NCBI GenBank assembly: GCA_964569695.1
Contig: CAZMUA010000014.1
Coordinates: 1-64,000 of the forward strand
Length of the DNA stretch: 64,000 nt
Direction of reading: 5' to 3'
Source of the DNA: UBA8106 sp964569695
GTDB lineage: Bacteria > Acidobacteriota > Vicinamibacteria > Vicinamibacterales > UBA823
Positions 51,273 to 60,703 of this stretch are shown here, one piece after another (the first letter of the stretch is position 1; the number at the start of each line of letters is the position of its first letter). Under the pieces are notes generated by a model. The model did no database searches, was not told the DNA's origin, and saw nothing but the letters and a program-made list of their open reading frames with translations. A program made the translations under genes and the position numbers.

Positions 51273-52259
51273 TTAAGGAACCTTCGTTCGTCCAATGGTG
51301 TTGGTATCGGTACCGAACCAGATTTCTTGCGCCGGTGCGTAGTAGTACATGTGACGCACGGTACCGCCACCACTTTCGATCGGTGTGATACTGAAAAAAT
51401 CATCCGTTGATGGATCGAAACCGACGAATTGATTGGGTTGTAAGCCAGATTCTACGAACCAGAGGCGATCCTGGTCGTCCATTGCTGTGCCGTAAGGCCG
51501 AGAATTCGCACCGCCAGGTGTTTCCCATTCCTGAAATTGTGCGGTGCTTTGGTCGTATCGCCCGATCATTCCATTGGCGTAGTCGACGTACCAAATTGCA
51601 TCGTTCGAATCGATCTCCATCCGACGCGGCCTTGCTTCTTCGCGCGGCAGGGCAATCTCTCGAAGTACTAGCGTCTCAGGATCAATTGTTGCGAGTTTAT
51701 GCGAACCAAACTCAACGACCCAAGGCACATTATTGGAATCCATCTTGATACCGTACGGTCTTGCACCCGAGGTTGGAACTTTTACCAAATCAATTACCCC
51801 GCTCGCTTTATTCAACCGGCCGATAAAATTTCCGCCTTGCACTGTGAACCAGATGTTACCCAGATCATCAAAGACTAGTGTGTGTGGATCACGTGCGGCC
51901 GAGTCTGGCATCGGATACTTCTTGATGTCACCATTCTCTGGATTGAGTTTCCCAATATAAGAATTAAGGTTTCCAGCAAACCAGACTGAACCATCGCTGT
52001 CTACAATCAGGTTGTGTGGACCAGCCCCCGAACCCAATTCATAGCGCTGGAATTCACCGGTCGTCGGGTCGAGCCTCGCCAGGTATTCGCCTTGTTGACC
52101 GCAAAACCAGACACGATTTGCACTTTCAGTGTAAGGGTCGCGTGGCCGGGTATCATTCCAGGGAACGGTCCACTCTCTGATATCGATCGTGTTACGCTCA
52201 GTCGTGGCTGTACTAACGGGGATTACAAGAAGCAGCAACAGCAAACTCAAATACTTCAT
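51273..52259 (-). CDS. Exported Vgb-like (streptogramin lyase family) beta-propeller
   Basis: A 328-residue protein with a short signal peptide (MKYLSLLLLLLVIPVSTA) and about six propeller repeats. These have the pattern D..G.IWF....N.IG.LD..T (for example GSVWFAGNLNSYIGKLNP and GNIWFTVQGGNFIGRLN). The fold matches virginiamycin B lyase. The conserved lyase histidines cannot be assigned safely, and secreted relatives in Acidobacteriota are mostly of unknown function. It is followed by the heme-motif protein, so a redox or signalling role is possible. Confidence 0.83.
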   Translation of the reverse strand: MKYLSLLLLLLVIPVSTATTERNTIDIREWTVPWNDTRPRDPYTESANRVWFCGQQGEYLARLDPTTGEFQRYELGSGAGPHNLIVDSDGSVWFAGNLNSYIGKLNPENGDIKKYPMPDSAARDPHTLVFDDLGNIWFTVQGGNFIGRLNKASGVIDLVKVPTSGARPYGIKMDSNNVPWVVEFGSHKLATIDPETLVLREIALPREEARPRRMEIDSNDAIWYVDYANGMIGRYDQSTAQFQEWETPGGANSRPYGTAMDDQDRLWFVESGLQPNQFVGFDPSTDDFFSITPIESGGGTVRHMYYYAPAQEIWFGTDTNTIGRTKVP

Positions 52260-52430
52260 GGCTATCCTCCGAAGGGCAAATCAATGTTAACGATTCCAGA
52301 TAAGCAGGCAATACCTAAGATGCTACCTTAAAACCGCAATCTGGAAAATGATAGTTCTGAGTCTTTGAAAGATTAAATAGGATGCATAGGGAATAGGAGC
52401 AGTTTCCCAACATTTCGAAGGAGCACAGTG

Positions 52431-53372
52431 ATGCAGGTCATTGACGAAACAACAATCAAGAGCCGCACTGGCGAGGCTGAGGCGTTGGAGGCGGTTGACC
52501 GAGCATTTCGGGCGTTAGCAGAAGGACGAGTAATGCAACCGCCACCGATGAGTCTCGACGTCCAACCTGCTGGTGGTGAAGTGCATGTTAAGGGTGCATG
52601 TCTAGCCGGTTCACCGGTGTTTGCCATCAAAGTAGCCTCTGGCTTCTATGGTAATCAAGCATGTGATTTACCTACCGGCTCTGGGTTGGTGCTTGTTTTT
52701 GACGCGACAACGGGATTTCCTCTAGGAGTGTTACAGGATAATGGTTATCTGACTGATTTGCGTACCGCGGCGGCCGGTGCTTTGGCCGCACGCCTTCTCA
52801 CCAAGGAAAATGTTCGGAAGGTTGCCTTCATTGGTAGTGGTGTCCAAACACGCTTTCAGAGTCGTGCGATCGCGCGGGTACGTCAGTGGACAGAGGCGGC
52901 TATATGGAGTCGCAATCCCATAAACGCACAGCGGTGCTGTGAGGAATTGACCAACGAACTTGAGCAATTATTCGTGCCGGCGGCCAGTGTCGAGGAGGCG
53001 GTTAAAGATGCAGAGCTCGTTGTGACAGTCACACCGAGTCGCACGCCACTCGTTGAGTCCGCTTGGCTCGCGCCAGGTGTCACGATCTTAGCTGTGGGTT
53101 CTGATGGTCCTGATAAGCAGGAACTTGCACCTTTGGTTCTGGGAGAGGCAGACAAGGTCGTGGCAGATCGCTTGAAGCAATGCCTTGAGCTTGGCGAAAT
53201 TCATCATGCTGTAGGTGCCGGAGTCTTACGTGTGGAACAAGTATATGCGGAACTTGGAGAAATCCTCATTGGTGAGAAGCCGGGCCGAGAGGGTAACGAA
53301 CGCATCGTCTGCGATCTCACTGGTGTGGGTGCACAAGATGCAGCGATTGCTGAGATAGCCTGGGGATCTTAA
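52431..53372 (+). CDS. Ornithine cyclodeaminase/mu-crystallin family protein
   Basis: A 313-residue Rossmann-fold NAD(P) protein. VAFIGSGVQTRFQSRAI is the dinucleotide loop. GYLTDLRTAAAGALAARLL and the C-terminal DLTGVGAQDAAIAEIA are conserved in the family. I use ATG 52431, with AAGGAG seven bases upstream; GTG 52428 directly before it is also possible. Members include ornithine cyclodeaminase, alanine dehydrogenase and ketimine reductase; the substrate cannot be assigned here. Confidence 0.88.
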   Translation: MQVIDETTIKSRTGEAEALEAVDRAFRALAEGRVMQPPPMSLDVQPAGGEVHVKGACLAGSPVFAIKVASGFYGNQACDLPTGSGLVLVFDATTGFPLGVLQDNGYLTDLRTAAAGALAARLLTKENVRKVAFIGSGVQTRFQSRAIARVRQWTEAAIWSRNPINAQRCCEELTNELEQLFVPAASVEEAVKDAELVVTVTPSRTPLVESAWLAPGVTILAVGSDGPDKQELAPLVLGEADKVVADRLKQCLELGEIHHAVGAGVLRVEQVYAELGEILIGEKPGREGNERIVCDLTGVGAQDAAIAEIAWGS

Positions 53373-53467
53373 CCGTTTCCGATTTATCCTTGGTGAGGTC
53401 TAATTATCACTTGTACTAATTAGTAGGGAAAGTCTGGAGACTTGTCCTTTGAAAGCTTGAATACTCA

Positions 53468-55093
53468 ATGAAACAGTTCACATTTGTAGGTGGATGGCTG
53501 ATTGTAGGGTTGTTGTGGTTTACGAGTGTGGCACCCGTTTCGGCGGAGAGCCCGAAGTTGTTGGTCCTCTTGGTGGTCGATCAATTCCGAGCGGACTACG
53601 TCGAAACGTACGGCAGGCAATGGTCCGGTGGATTACGGCGACTTATCGACAACGGGGCATGGTTCACTGAGGCGGCATACCCCTATCTCAACACCGTAAC
53701 GTGTGCAGGTCATGCGACAATCGCCACAGGCACGTATCCGTCGACCCACGGCATGATTGGCAATGAATGGTGGGACCGGGCATTGAGCCAGGAGGTCCGC
53801 TGTACCTTCGATCCTGATGCGGAGGTAGTGAGTTACGGGATTCCTCAACAACCTGGCGAAAGCCCGAATCGTCTCCGGATCCCAACGCTGTCAGATGAGC
53901 TACGACTACAACTTGATTCGGATGCGCGTGTGGTGACTTTTTCACTGAAAGAGCGATCTGCCATCATGCTTGGGGGCCACTTGGCAGACGTGGTGACATG
54001 GTTCGGACGCAACAATGCCTGGGTCACTTCATCCGTTTACACCAAAGAACCGATCCCTTTTCTTGCTGATTTCATACAAGCATCTCCGATTGAGGTGTTG
54101 CATGGGACGCGATGGAGTCGAACACTTTCGGCCACCAACTATCTGTACGAGGATGACATCGACGGCGAACGACCCTGGCCATATTCGAAAGGAACTTTTC
54201 CACATTTACTCGAGGGCGAGCAGGGTCTGCCTGATGCGCAATTCTACGAACGTTGGCAGCACAGTCCTTACTCGGATGAAGCGCTTGGGCAAATGGCCGT
54301 GGCTGCTCTTGAACAGCTGCAATTGGGACAGCGCGCCTCAACTGATTACCTCGCGGTTGGATTTTCGGCGCTCGATAAAGTCGGTCATCGTTTCGGACCC
54401 AAGAGTCATGAAGTACAAGATGTGCTGATTAGACTTGATGCCACCCTTGGCAAGCTACTCGACGAACTCGACCGATGGGTAGGTCAAGACCGGTATGTGA
54501 TTGGATTGTCTTCGGATCATGGGGTCTCACCGATTCCAGAACAGATGATTGCGTTAGGCTTCGATGCGGGGCGGCTTCGGTCTCGACCCGTTCGTGAGCA
54601 TCTTGAAAGCGTGCTTGAACAGTTGCTTGGTTCAGGACCACACGTGGCTGGCATGGCGGTCAACAGCGTTTATCTTGTGCCAAACGCGCAGCGTCAGTTG
54701 GCCCAGAATCCTCAACTGCGTGTTGGTGTCTTGGAGGGGTTTAAAGAAATTCCAGGAATCCAAAAAGCGTTTTTCGCCGACACACTGCCTGAGCGACGTT
54801 TATCTGAAGATGACCTTGAACGCGCAGCAGCATTAAGCTTTTACCCAGGTCGAACTGGCGATCTGGTGTTTGTGCCAAAACCCTACTGGATGAGTGGTGG
54901 TAACCCAGCGTCGCATGGGACTGCCAATTTCTACGATCGCCGCGTGCCTGTCGTTTTGTTTGGGGCGAATATCAAGGCCGGCCGGTATGCTTCAGTGGCG
55001 TCACCGGCAGACATTGCACCGACCATGGCCCATTTGGTCGGTGTCACGTTGGCACAAGTTGATGGTCGAGTGCTTGTGGAGGCTCTTCAATGA
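53468..55093 (+). CDS. PafA-like secreted alkaline phosphatase
   Basis: A 541-residue alkaline-phosphatase-superfamily enzyme with a signal peptide (cleavage near VSAES, residue 27). D38, the nucleophile T78 (NTVTCAGHA), N99 (GNEWWD), K161 and R163 (SLKERSA) fall one residue off the active-site set of Elizabethkingia PafA (T79, N100, K162, R164), and a late SDHG and SHG carry the metal ligands. This pattern points to a phosphate-irrepressible phosphomonoesterase rather than a diesterase. Its last 4 bases overlap the Ste24-like protease (ATGA). Confidence 0.9.
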   Translation: MKQFTFVGGWLIVGLLWFTSVAPVSAESPKLLVLLVVDQFRADYVETYGRQWSGGLRRLIDNGAWFTEAAYPYLNTVTCAGHATIATGTYPSTHGMIGNEWWDRALSQEVRCTFDPDAEVVSYGIPQQPGESPNRLRIPTLSDELRLQLDSDARVVTFSLKERSAIMLGGHLADVVTWFGRNNAWVTSSVYTKEPIPFLADFIQASPIEVLHGTRWSRTLSATNYLYEDDIDGERPWPYSKGTFPHLLEGEQGLPDAQFYERWQHSPYSDEALGQMAVAALEQLQLGQRASTDYLAVGFSALDKVGHRFGPKSHEVQDVLIRLDATLGKLLDELDRWVGQDRYVIGLSSDHGVSPIPEQMIALGFDAGRLRSRPVREHLESVLEQLLGSGPHVAGMAVNSVYLVPNAQRQLAQNPQLRVGVLEGFKEIPGIQKAFFADTLPERRLSEDDLERAAALSFYPGRTGDLVFVPKPYWMSGGNPASHGTANFYDRRVPVVLFGANIKAGRYASVASPADIAPTMAHLVGVTLAQVDGRVLVEALQ

Positions 55094-56334
55094 ATATGTA
55101 TGCGGTAATTATTTTGGCTGCGCTCCTTGGAGAGTATGTGCTCTCGACGACAGCGAGTTGGCTAAACGTACGCGCGATGTCTCCCAACGTACCTGACGAA
55201 TTTGCAGGGGTTTACGATGCTGAGCGATATGCTAGGTCGCAAGAATACACTCGTGTTGGAACCCAATTTAGCTTAATCCACAACACCTTTCGTTTGGCCA
55301 CGCTACTTTTATTTTGGCAGTTCGGTGGCTTTGGCTGGTTTGACGTCTTGGTTCGTAGTCTGGGCGTTGGTCCGGTAGCAACGGGACTGATATATATCGG
55401 CGGTTTATCACTGGCTTCGTACGTAATCGGGATGCCCTTCCACCTTTATTCCACGTTTAACATTGAGGAACGTTTCGGTTTTAACCGAACGACCGTAAGA
55501 ACGTTTGTGGCTGATCAATTGAAGCAATTGATTCTTCAATTAGTGATCGGGGGCGCACTCGTGGGAGCAGTCCTCTTTTTCTTTGACTGGGTGGGCTCGT
55601 GGGCTTGGCTCTGGTGTTGGTTAACGGTCGTCATTTTTATGGTACTGATGCAGTTTGTCGCGCCCACTTGGATAATGCCCTTGTTTAATAAGTTCACACC
55701 GCTTGAGCTTGGCGAATTGCGTGAGGCGATCATGGCTTATGCGCGCACGGCTAGGTTTCCCCTCGAAGGGCTTTTCGTAATTGATGGGTCAAAACGATCG
55801 ACAAAAGCCAATGCGTTTTTTACAGGTTTTGGCAAGCGCAAGCGGATTGCTCTCTACGACACACTGATTGAACAACAGACAACAGAAGAAGTGGTTGCGA
55901 TTGTGGCGCACGAAGTCGGCCACTATAAACGCAAACATGTGTTTGAGCGAATGGTGTTAAGCGTCGTCCATACGGGACTTATGTTCTGGTTGTTATCGTT
56001 TTTTCTTGAACAACCTGCGCTGCTGGAAGCGTTCGACGTCCACGAACCATCGGTTTATGCCGCGCTTCTATTTTTTGGATTATTATTCACGCCAGTAGAA
56101 CTTGCACTCTCGGTTCTCGTCCTCGCCCGGTCCAGGAAAAACGAATTTGAGGCGGATGCGTTTGCTGTGACGACGACGGCTGGATGTGAGCCGCTTGTAA
56201 ATGCACTAAAGCAGCTCAGCGTTCAGAATCTTGCAAACCTGACTCCACATCCGCTTACGGTCGTTCTAGGCCACTCGCATCCACCACTGCTCCGTCGAAT
56301 TGAAATGTTACGAGCTGAAGCGGCACAACTGTAA
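55090..56334 (+). CDS. M48 (Ste24/CAAX prenyl protease 1-like) membrane metallopeptidase
   Basis: A 414-residue polytopic protein with about seven helices. HEVGH at 274-278 is the zinc site and the third ligand lies in NEFEADAFAV. The N-terminal Ste24 domain (LVLSTTASWLN-like, FGFNRTTVRTFVADQLK) is present and full length. In eukaryotes this family processes prenylated proteins; bacterial members probably act in membrane protein quality control. The ATGA overlap with the phosphatase shows translational coupling. Confidence 0.92.
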   Translation: MNMYAVIILAALLGEYVLSTTASWLNVRAMSPNVPDEFAGVYDAERYARSQEYTRVGTQFSLIHNTFRLATLLLFWQFGGFGWFDVLVRSLGVGPVATGLIYIGGLSLASYVIGMPFHLYSTFNIEERFGFNRTTVRTFVADQLKQLILQLVIGGALVGAVLFFFDWVGSWAWLWCWLTVVIFMVLMQFVAPTWIMPLFNKFTPLELGELREAIMAYARTARFPLEGLFVIDGSKRSTKANAFFTGFGKRKRIALYDTLIEQQTTEEVVAIVAHEVGHYKRKHVFERMVLSVVHTGLMFWLLSFFLEQPALLEAFDVHEPSVYAALLFFGLLFTPVELALSVLVLARSRKNEFEADAFAVTTTAGCEPLVNALKQLSVQNLANLTPHPLTVVLGHSHPPLLRRIEMLRAEAAQL

Positions 56335-56367
56335 GCGAGTGTGAAGCAGCAGTAAAAGGGGAGTGTC

Positions 56368-58011
56368 ATGTTGACGAAGTGTGTGCTGAACCGGCGAGGG
56401 GTCTGGCTGACATGCCTCGTGATGGCATGCGGTGCGGCACATGGTTGCTCAACACCTTCCCAAGAGATCGGTGTTGATTCACTGAGGGCACACATCCAGC
56501 AACTGTCGTCGGATGAGTTTGAGGGGCGCGCTCCTGGAACTGAAGGTGGAGTAAAGACCGTTGCCTATCTTACTGACCAGTTCCGTTCACTTGGACTAGA
56601 GCCTGGTAATCCTGATGGCACTTATGTTCAACCCGTTCCACTTGTGGGAATCACGCCTCGGGTTGGGGAGACGCTTCAGGTGCAACCCCAGAATGGCGAG
56701 GTTGTTTTCCTTGAACCAGGCGCTGACTACGTAGCGTTTACAAAGCGGGTCGTTGATCGTGTAGATATGGACGGAGAAATTGTTTTCGTCGGGTACGGCG
56801 CAGTTGCGCCTGAGTACGACTGGAATGATTTTAAGGATGTGGATGTCAAGGGCAAGGTGCTGCTCATGCTCGTTAACGATCCGCCTGCCGCCGGCCTCTT
56901 TGGGGATGAGGCGATGACCTATTATGGACGCTGGACCTATAAATTCGAGATGGCCGCCCTGCGTGGTGCCGCGGGTGTGTTTGTCATTCACGAAACCGGT
57001 CCTGCGGGTTATCCATGGGAGGTAATTGGCAGCGCACCGTATGGAGAACAATTTGATTTAGTCGCCGAGGACCGTAATAGAGGTCGCGTTGCGGTGGAAG
57101 GATGGATACAAAACACTGCGGCCGACTCGATTTTTCGGATGGCAGGTCTCGACTTTGAAACGTACAAGAAGGCAGCTGCGGAACGCGACTTCAATCCGGT
57201 ACCGCTCGGGATTACAGCGCGGCTGACGATAGACAATACACTCCGTACTGTAGATTCAAACAATGTGGTAGCCATGATTAAAGGAGTAGGTAACTCTGAC
57301 GAGGTGGTGATTTACGTGGCACATTGGGATCATCTGGGACGTGACGCTACTCGCCAGGGCGATCAAATTTTTAATGGTGCATATGATAATGCCAGTGGAA
57401 CTGCAGGCTTGCTTGAGCTTGGTAGCGCGTTTGCTGGGGTGGCCGATCAGCTTCGTCGCAGTGTGGTCTTCCTTGCTGTGACCGCGGAGGAACAGGGACT
57501 ATTAGGTTCACGGTTCTATGCTAAGCAGCCACTCTACCCATTAGCGAAAACGGTTGCAGTTATTAACATGGATGGACTTAATCCATTTGGCATCACTCGA
57601 GATCTGACTGTGATTGGCCTAGGACAGTCCACACTCGACGACTTGGCGCACCAGATAGCTGAAAAACGAGGCCGGGTCTTACGACCAGACTCTGAACCGG
57701 AAAAGGGTTTTTACTATCGTTCGGATCATTTCGAATTTGCCAAGGTTGGTGTTCCGGCATTTGACCCGCATCGAGGTGTCGAAATTGTTGGTAAGTCCGA
57801 ACAATGGGGTATTGAAATGCGGGATCGCTACACCAATGAGGATTATCATCAAGTATCAGACGAGATGAAACCCTACTGGGATCTCGCAGGTGCGGTTAAG
57901 GATTTGGAGTTTTTTTATGAGATGGGATATTCATTAGCGACGGATGATTCTTGGCCGGAGTGGAGTGAATCGAGTGAGTTCCGTGGAATTCGAGAGCCGG
58001 TTAGGAACTAA
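56368..58011 (+). CDS. M28 family metallopeptidase, probable lipoprotein
   Basis: A 547-residue exported zinc aminopeptidase. The N-terminus ends in AAHGC near residue 27, a likely lipobox. A PA-domain-like insertion (GAAGVFVIHETGPAGYPW) interrupts the N-terminal part. The M28 core has AHWDHLG, YDNASGTAGLLELG, AEEQGLLGS and FYYRSDHFEF, covering the zinc ligands and the catalytic Glu. It starts 33 bases after the M48 gene behind AAAAGGGGAG. It degrades peptides in the periplasm or on the surface. Confidence 0.92.
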   Translation: MLTKCVLNRRGVWLTCLVMACGAAHGCSTPSQEIGVDSLRAHIQQLSSDEFEGRAPGTEGGVKTVAYLTDQFRSLGLEPGNPDGTYVQPVPLVGITPRVGETLQVQPQNGEVVFLEPGADYVAFTKRVVDRVDMDGEIVFVGYGAVAPEYDWNDFKDVDVKGKVLLMLVNDPPAAGLFGDEAMTYYGRWTYKFEMAALRGAAGVFVIHETGPAGYPWEVIGSAPYGEQFDLVAEDRNRGRVAVEGWIQNTAADSIFRMAGLDFETYKKAAAERDFNPVPLGITARLTIDNTLRTVDSNNVVAMIKGVGNSDEVVIYVAHWDHLGRDATRQGDQIFNGAYDNASGTAGLLELGSAFAGVADQLRRSVVFLAVTAEEQGLLGSRFYAKQPLYPLAKTVAVINMDGLNPFGITRDLTVIGLGQSTLDDLAHQIAEKRGRVLRPDSEPEKGFYYRSDHFEFAKVGVPAFDPHRGVEIVGKSEQWGIEMRDRYTNEDYHQVSDEMKPYWDLAGAVKDLEFFYEMGYSLATDDSWPEWSESSEFRGIREPVRN

Positions 58012-58116
58012 GAGGGTGAAGTCTCCACGCATTTCTTTGTGAAAAATAACAATCCAATGCCGTGCAACCCGCATCACCACAAGAGTCGAGCGCCTGCGGG
58101 TCGTCATCTATCAGGG

Positions 58117-58692
58117 TTATCGACGAGGGCGACGGGTTCGGCGAGGCCGCCGGTCTTGCGGACGACGTTCCCGGTTGCGATCCATAAACTCTCTTCCTTC
58201 AGGCATCCATCTGTCCATGCGAGGTCCACGCTTCGCTTGAGGTTTTCTAGCTTTATCCTGTTGGGCCGGTGTCAGCAATGCAAAGATTTCACTACGAAGC
58301 TTCGCAACTTCAAGCACGGACAGGTTGATGGTCTCTGCCAGCCTGTTACTGTTATCTTTGATCTTTTCAATCACCGATTCGTCAATTGCCGTTCCGGTCG
58401 AGGCTTCCCGGAGTGCTTGACGAATTGGCACCGATTGTCTTCGGAGTTTCTGCAACTCGGCTCGATGCGTCTGGATAACTGTGCGAATCGATTCGCGCTG
58501 CGCACGAGTTAAATCCAGTTGTCGGAGGCCAAGAATGCCTGCGCCACCATCTGGTCCACGACGGTCAAATCTTGGTCTTGGCTGAGAACTCGCATCAACT
58601 ATCCTGAGGGCGCCGTATCCCACAGTGCAAATAATTGTGCAAGTGATCACCGATCGAGCGAACTTGGAGGTCTGATACCTTACTTGTAACAT
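58117..58692 (-). CDS. Spy/CpxP-like (LTXXQ) exported protein
   Basis: A 191-residue protein. The start is ATG 58692, with AGGGAGAAGG just upstream; the in-frame ATG seven codons earlier lacks this. A signal helix is followed by a helical region with LDLTRAQRESI and LLTPAQQDKA, the paired LTxxQ motifs of Spy/CpxP. The last 40 residues are extremely rich in Arg and Pro. Spy-type proteins are periplasmic chaperones or metal-stress sensors. It stands alone between two gene tails. Confidence 0.82.
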   Translation of the reverse strand: MLQVRYQTSKFARSVITCTIICTVGYGALRIVDASSQPRPRFDRRGPDGGAGILGLRQLDLTRAQRESIRTVIQTHRAELQKLRRQSVPIRQALREASTGTAIDESVIEKIKDNSNRLAETINLSVLEVAKLRSEIFALLTPAQQDKARKPQAKRGPRMDRWMPEGREFMDRNRERRPQDRRPRRTRRPRR

Positions 58693-58800
58693 TGGCCTTC
58701 TCCCTGATGGCATTCCAAGACAACAATGCCGTGCATTTTACAATCCAATTATGTGACGATACTTCGATAGGCTCCGTTTACTCGCCATGAGCATTCATAG

Positions 58801-60540
58801 TCAAGGTGCGGGCACCCAGTCTAGGGTCAGTCTGATTTCACGAGGTGGCTTGGTAGGGCGCAGCATGACAAAGTGCTGTCCGTCAGCAGTCACGTCATAG
58901 TTAGGTAAGTTTCCTCCAGGATCTCGGTCAAATCTCCTCTCAAACAATTGCCGTGGGATTTCCACGACGAGTTTTTGGGTGAAGTCGATCTTAACGACGT
59001 GCATCTGGTCGCCACGGCGGAAGAACAATTCAGTTCCATTTGATGACCAGACTGGCTCATGACTTTGTTTCAGTGACACTGTCCAACGGTCGCCGGTCGC
59101 CGGATGAGGTTGCAAGTAAATTTGGTCGACACCATCTGCATCAGACACGTAGGCGATCCAGCGTCCATCGGGCGACAGAGCAGGCGATCGCTCATTAAAC
59201 GGTGTTCTCACAATTTCTGAAACTAGACCGTCTGAAGAAAGCACCCCGATGTCACGACCGCTATCGGGGTGGATAGTGTAGAACGCAAGTGAGTGTTCGT
59301 CACGGCTTTGGGAAACTGGATTCTGCGGATCGCTGCTGGCGAGCAAGTGTGTTACCTCACCTGTGACTAGCGTTTTGGAAAAAATGTTTTGTGGTCCAAG
59401 TCTGTTGGACGCGAATATTAGAGAGTGTCCGTCACTGGCCCAGACGGGAGATCGGTTGTCGCTGCCCATTTCCGTCAGCTGTATCCACTGCTCTCGATCC
59501 TTGCTTTGTATCCAAGTTTCACGACCTAACACGTCAGCTTGGCGAACAATCGCCAGTCGTCCATCCTGCGGTGATAAGCGTGGAGTTGAATAGTGGCCGG
59601 GGTCGGGTGGAAACGCCATTTCGGTAATCTTGCCATTTCGATCTACCCAGACTGGCTTGTTCTCTAAGACCGACGGTGCTGGTAGCGAAACTAGGGTACG
59701 AGTCGTGGAAAGGTCGAAATAAGCCTTTCCTAGTCGACCGAAGCTAGTCGTTGAAGTCAGCACACGTTCGTCAACAGCACTTGGTGATCCTTGAACAGTT
59801 AATTTTTTCGGATCAAACTCAATACTGAGCAACTCGTCATCAAAAGCGTAGACGAGATGTCCGGTTGGTAAGTATCGCGCACCTCCAGTCGCAGGCGTTA
59901 GAAGAGTCCATTGTTGTGATTCCTGACTGAGCACGGCTAGGCGGGCGTCGTGCCCTTTTCTAGTGATCGTGAACACTACACCTGCACCATTCGGAAGGAT
60001 ATGAGGCCAACCGTGCTCCAGTTCACCAACTTGGGTGTTGGGCTCGGTTAAAACTTCTGGCGCGCTTCCACTGGCGGTGACGCGCCGTAAACCACGACCT
60101 CCAACAGGCGCGAAAATAATTACATCGTCATGACTCCAACTTGCACCGGCGCTGCCCAATGGTGCGTCACAGATAGTTTCTGGAGTCCCACCTTTAAGCA
60201 GAGAGATTTTCTTTAAGGTATCGTCGGCGAAGAATCCCACCCATAAACCATCTGGAGAGAAAAACGGATTTGCTCCTCCCTCGGTTCCTGAGAGCGGTAT
60301 TGCATCGAATTGATCGACCGGGCGATAGAACAACTGGGTCCGGGATCCTGTGTATGCCACGTAGACTAAGTTTGTTCCATCTGCAGAAATGGCTACATCT
60401 AGGAGTTCATGTGTTTCTGGGATATTTACAACGACGCGTGACGGCAGTTGAAGATCAGGGGCTGGACGGAGTGCCACCCAAGCCCAGACAATAACTGCGC
60501 CGATCAAGACGCTAGAGACATTCCAGACGTATGGTCGCAC
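58801..60540 (-). CDS. Membrane-anchored PD40/TolB-like beta-propeller
   Basis: A 579-residue protein. One helix at 8-24 anchors it; the remainder is WD40-like PD40 repeats (SPDGLWVGFFADD, LSPDGRWIAYVSDADG, SWSHDDVIIFAPVGGRGL). The sequence strongly resembles the C-terminal extracytoplasmic half of acidobacterial serine/threonine kinases, including the opening segment with SRVVVNIPE. The kinase domain is absent here and none is encoded next to it. It probably binds a ligand or protein in the periplasm. Confidence 0.83.
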   Translation of the reverse strand: MRPYVWNVSSVLIGAVIVWAWVALRPAPDLQLPSRVVVNIPETHELLDVAISADGTNLVYVAYTGSRTQLFYRPVDQFDAIPLSGTEGGANPFFSPDGLWVGFFADDTLKKISLLKGGTPETICDAPLGSAGASWSHDDVIIFAPVGGRGLRRVTASGSAPEVLTEPNTQVGELEHGWPHILPNGAGVVFTITRKGHDARLAVLSQESQQWTLLTPATGGARYLPTGHLVYAFDDELLSIEFDPKKLTVQGSPSAVDERVLTSTTSFGRLGKAYFDLSTTRTLVSLPAPSVLENKPVWVDRNGKITEMAFPPDPGHYSTPRLSPQDGRLAIVRQADVLGRETWIQSKDREQWIQLTEMGSDNRSPVWASDGHSLIFASNRLGPQNIFSKTLVTGEVTHLLASSDPQNPVSQSRDEHSLAFYTIHPDSGRDIGVLSSDGLVSEIVRTPFNERSPALSPDGRWIAYVSDADGVDQIYLQPHPATGDRWTVSLKQSHEPVWSSNGTELFFRRGDQMHVVKIDFTQKLVVEIPRQLFERRFDRDPGGNLPNYDVTADGQHFVMLRPTKPPREIRLTLDWVPAP

Positions 60541-60703
60541 GCCTTAATTTTCAACCCGATCCTGGTGAGATGCTAGTGAAAAATGTCAGCGGTTTTGGGT
60601 GCAAACTGAGGACCATTCGATTCACTCCAGCATGGCCTCGCTATTGCCGAGATCTTCTTGGAAAAGGAACTCGAAGATAGACGGGCGTCACAGGTTGATT
60701 ATT

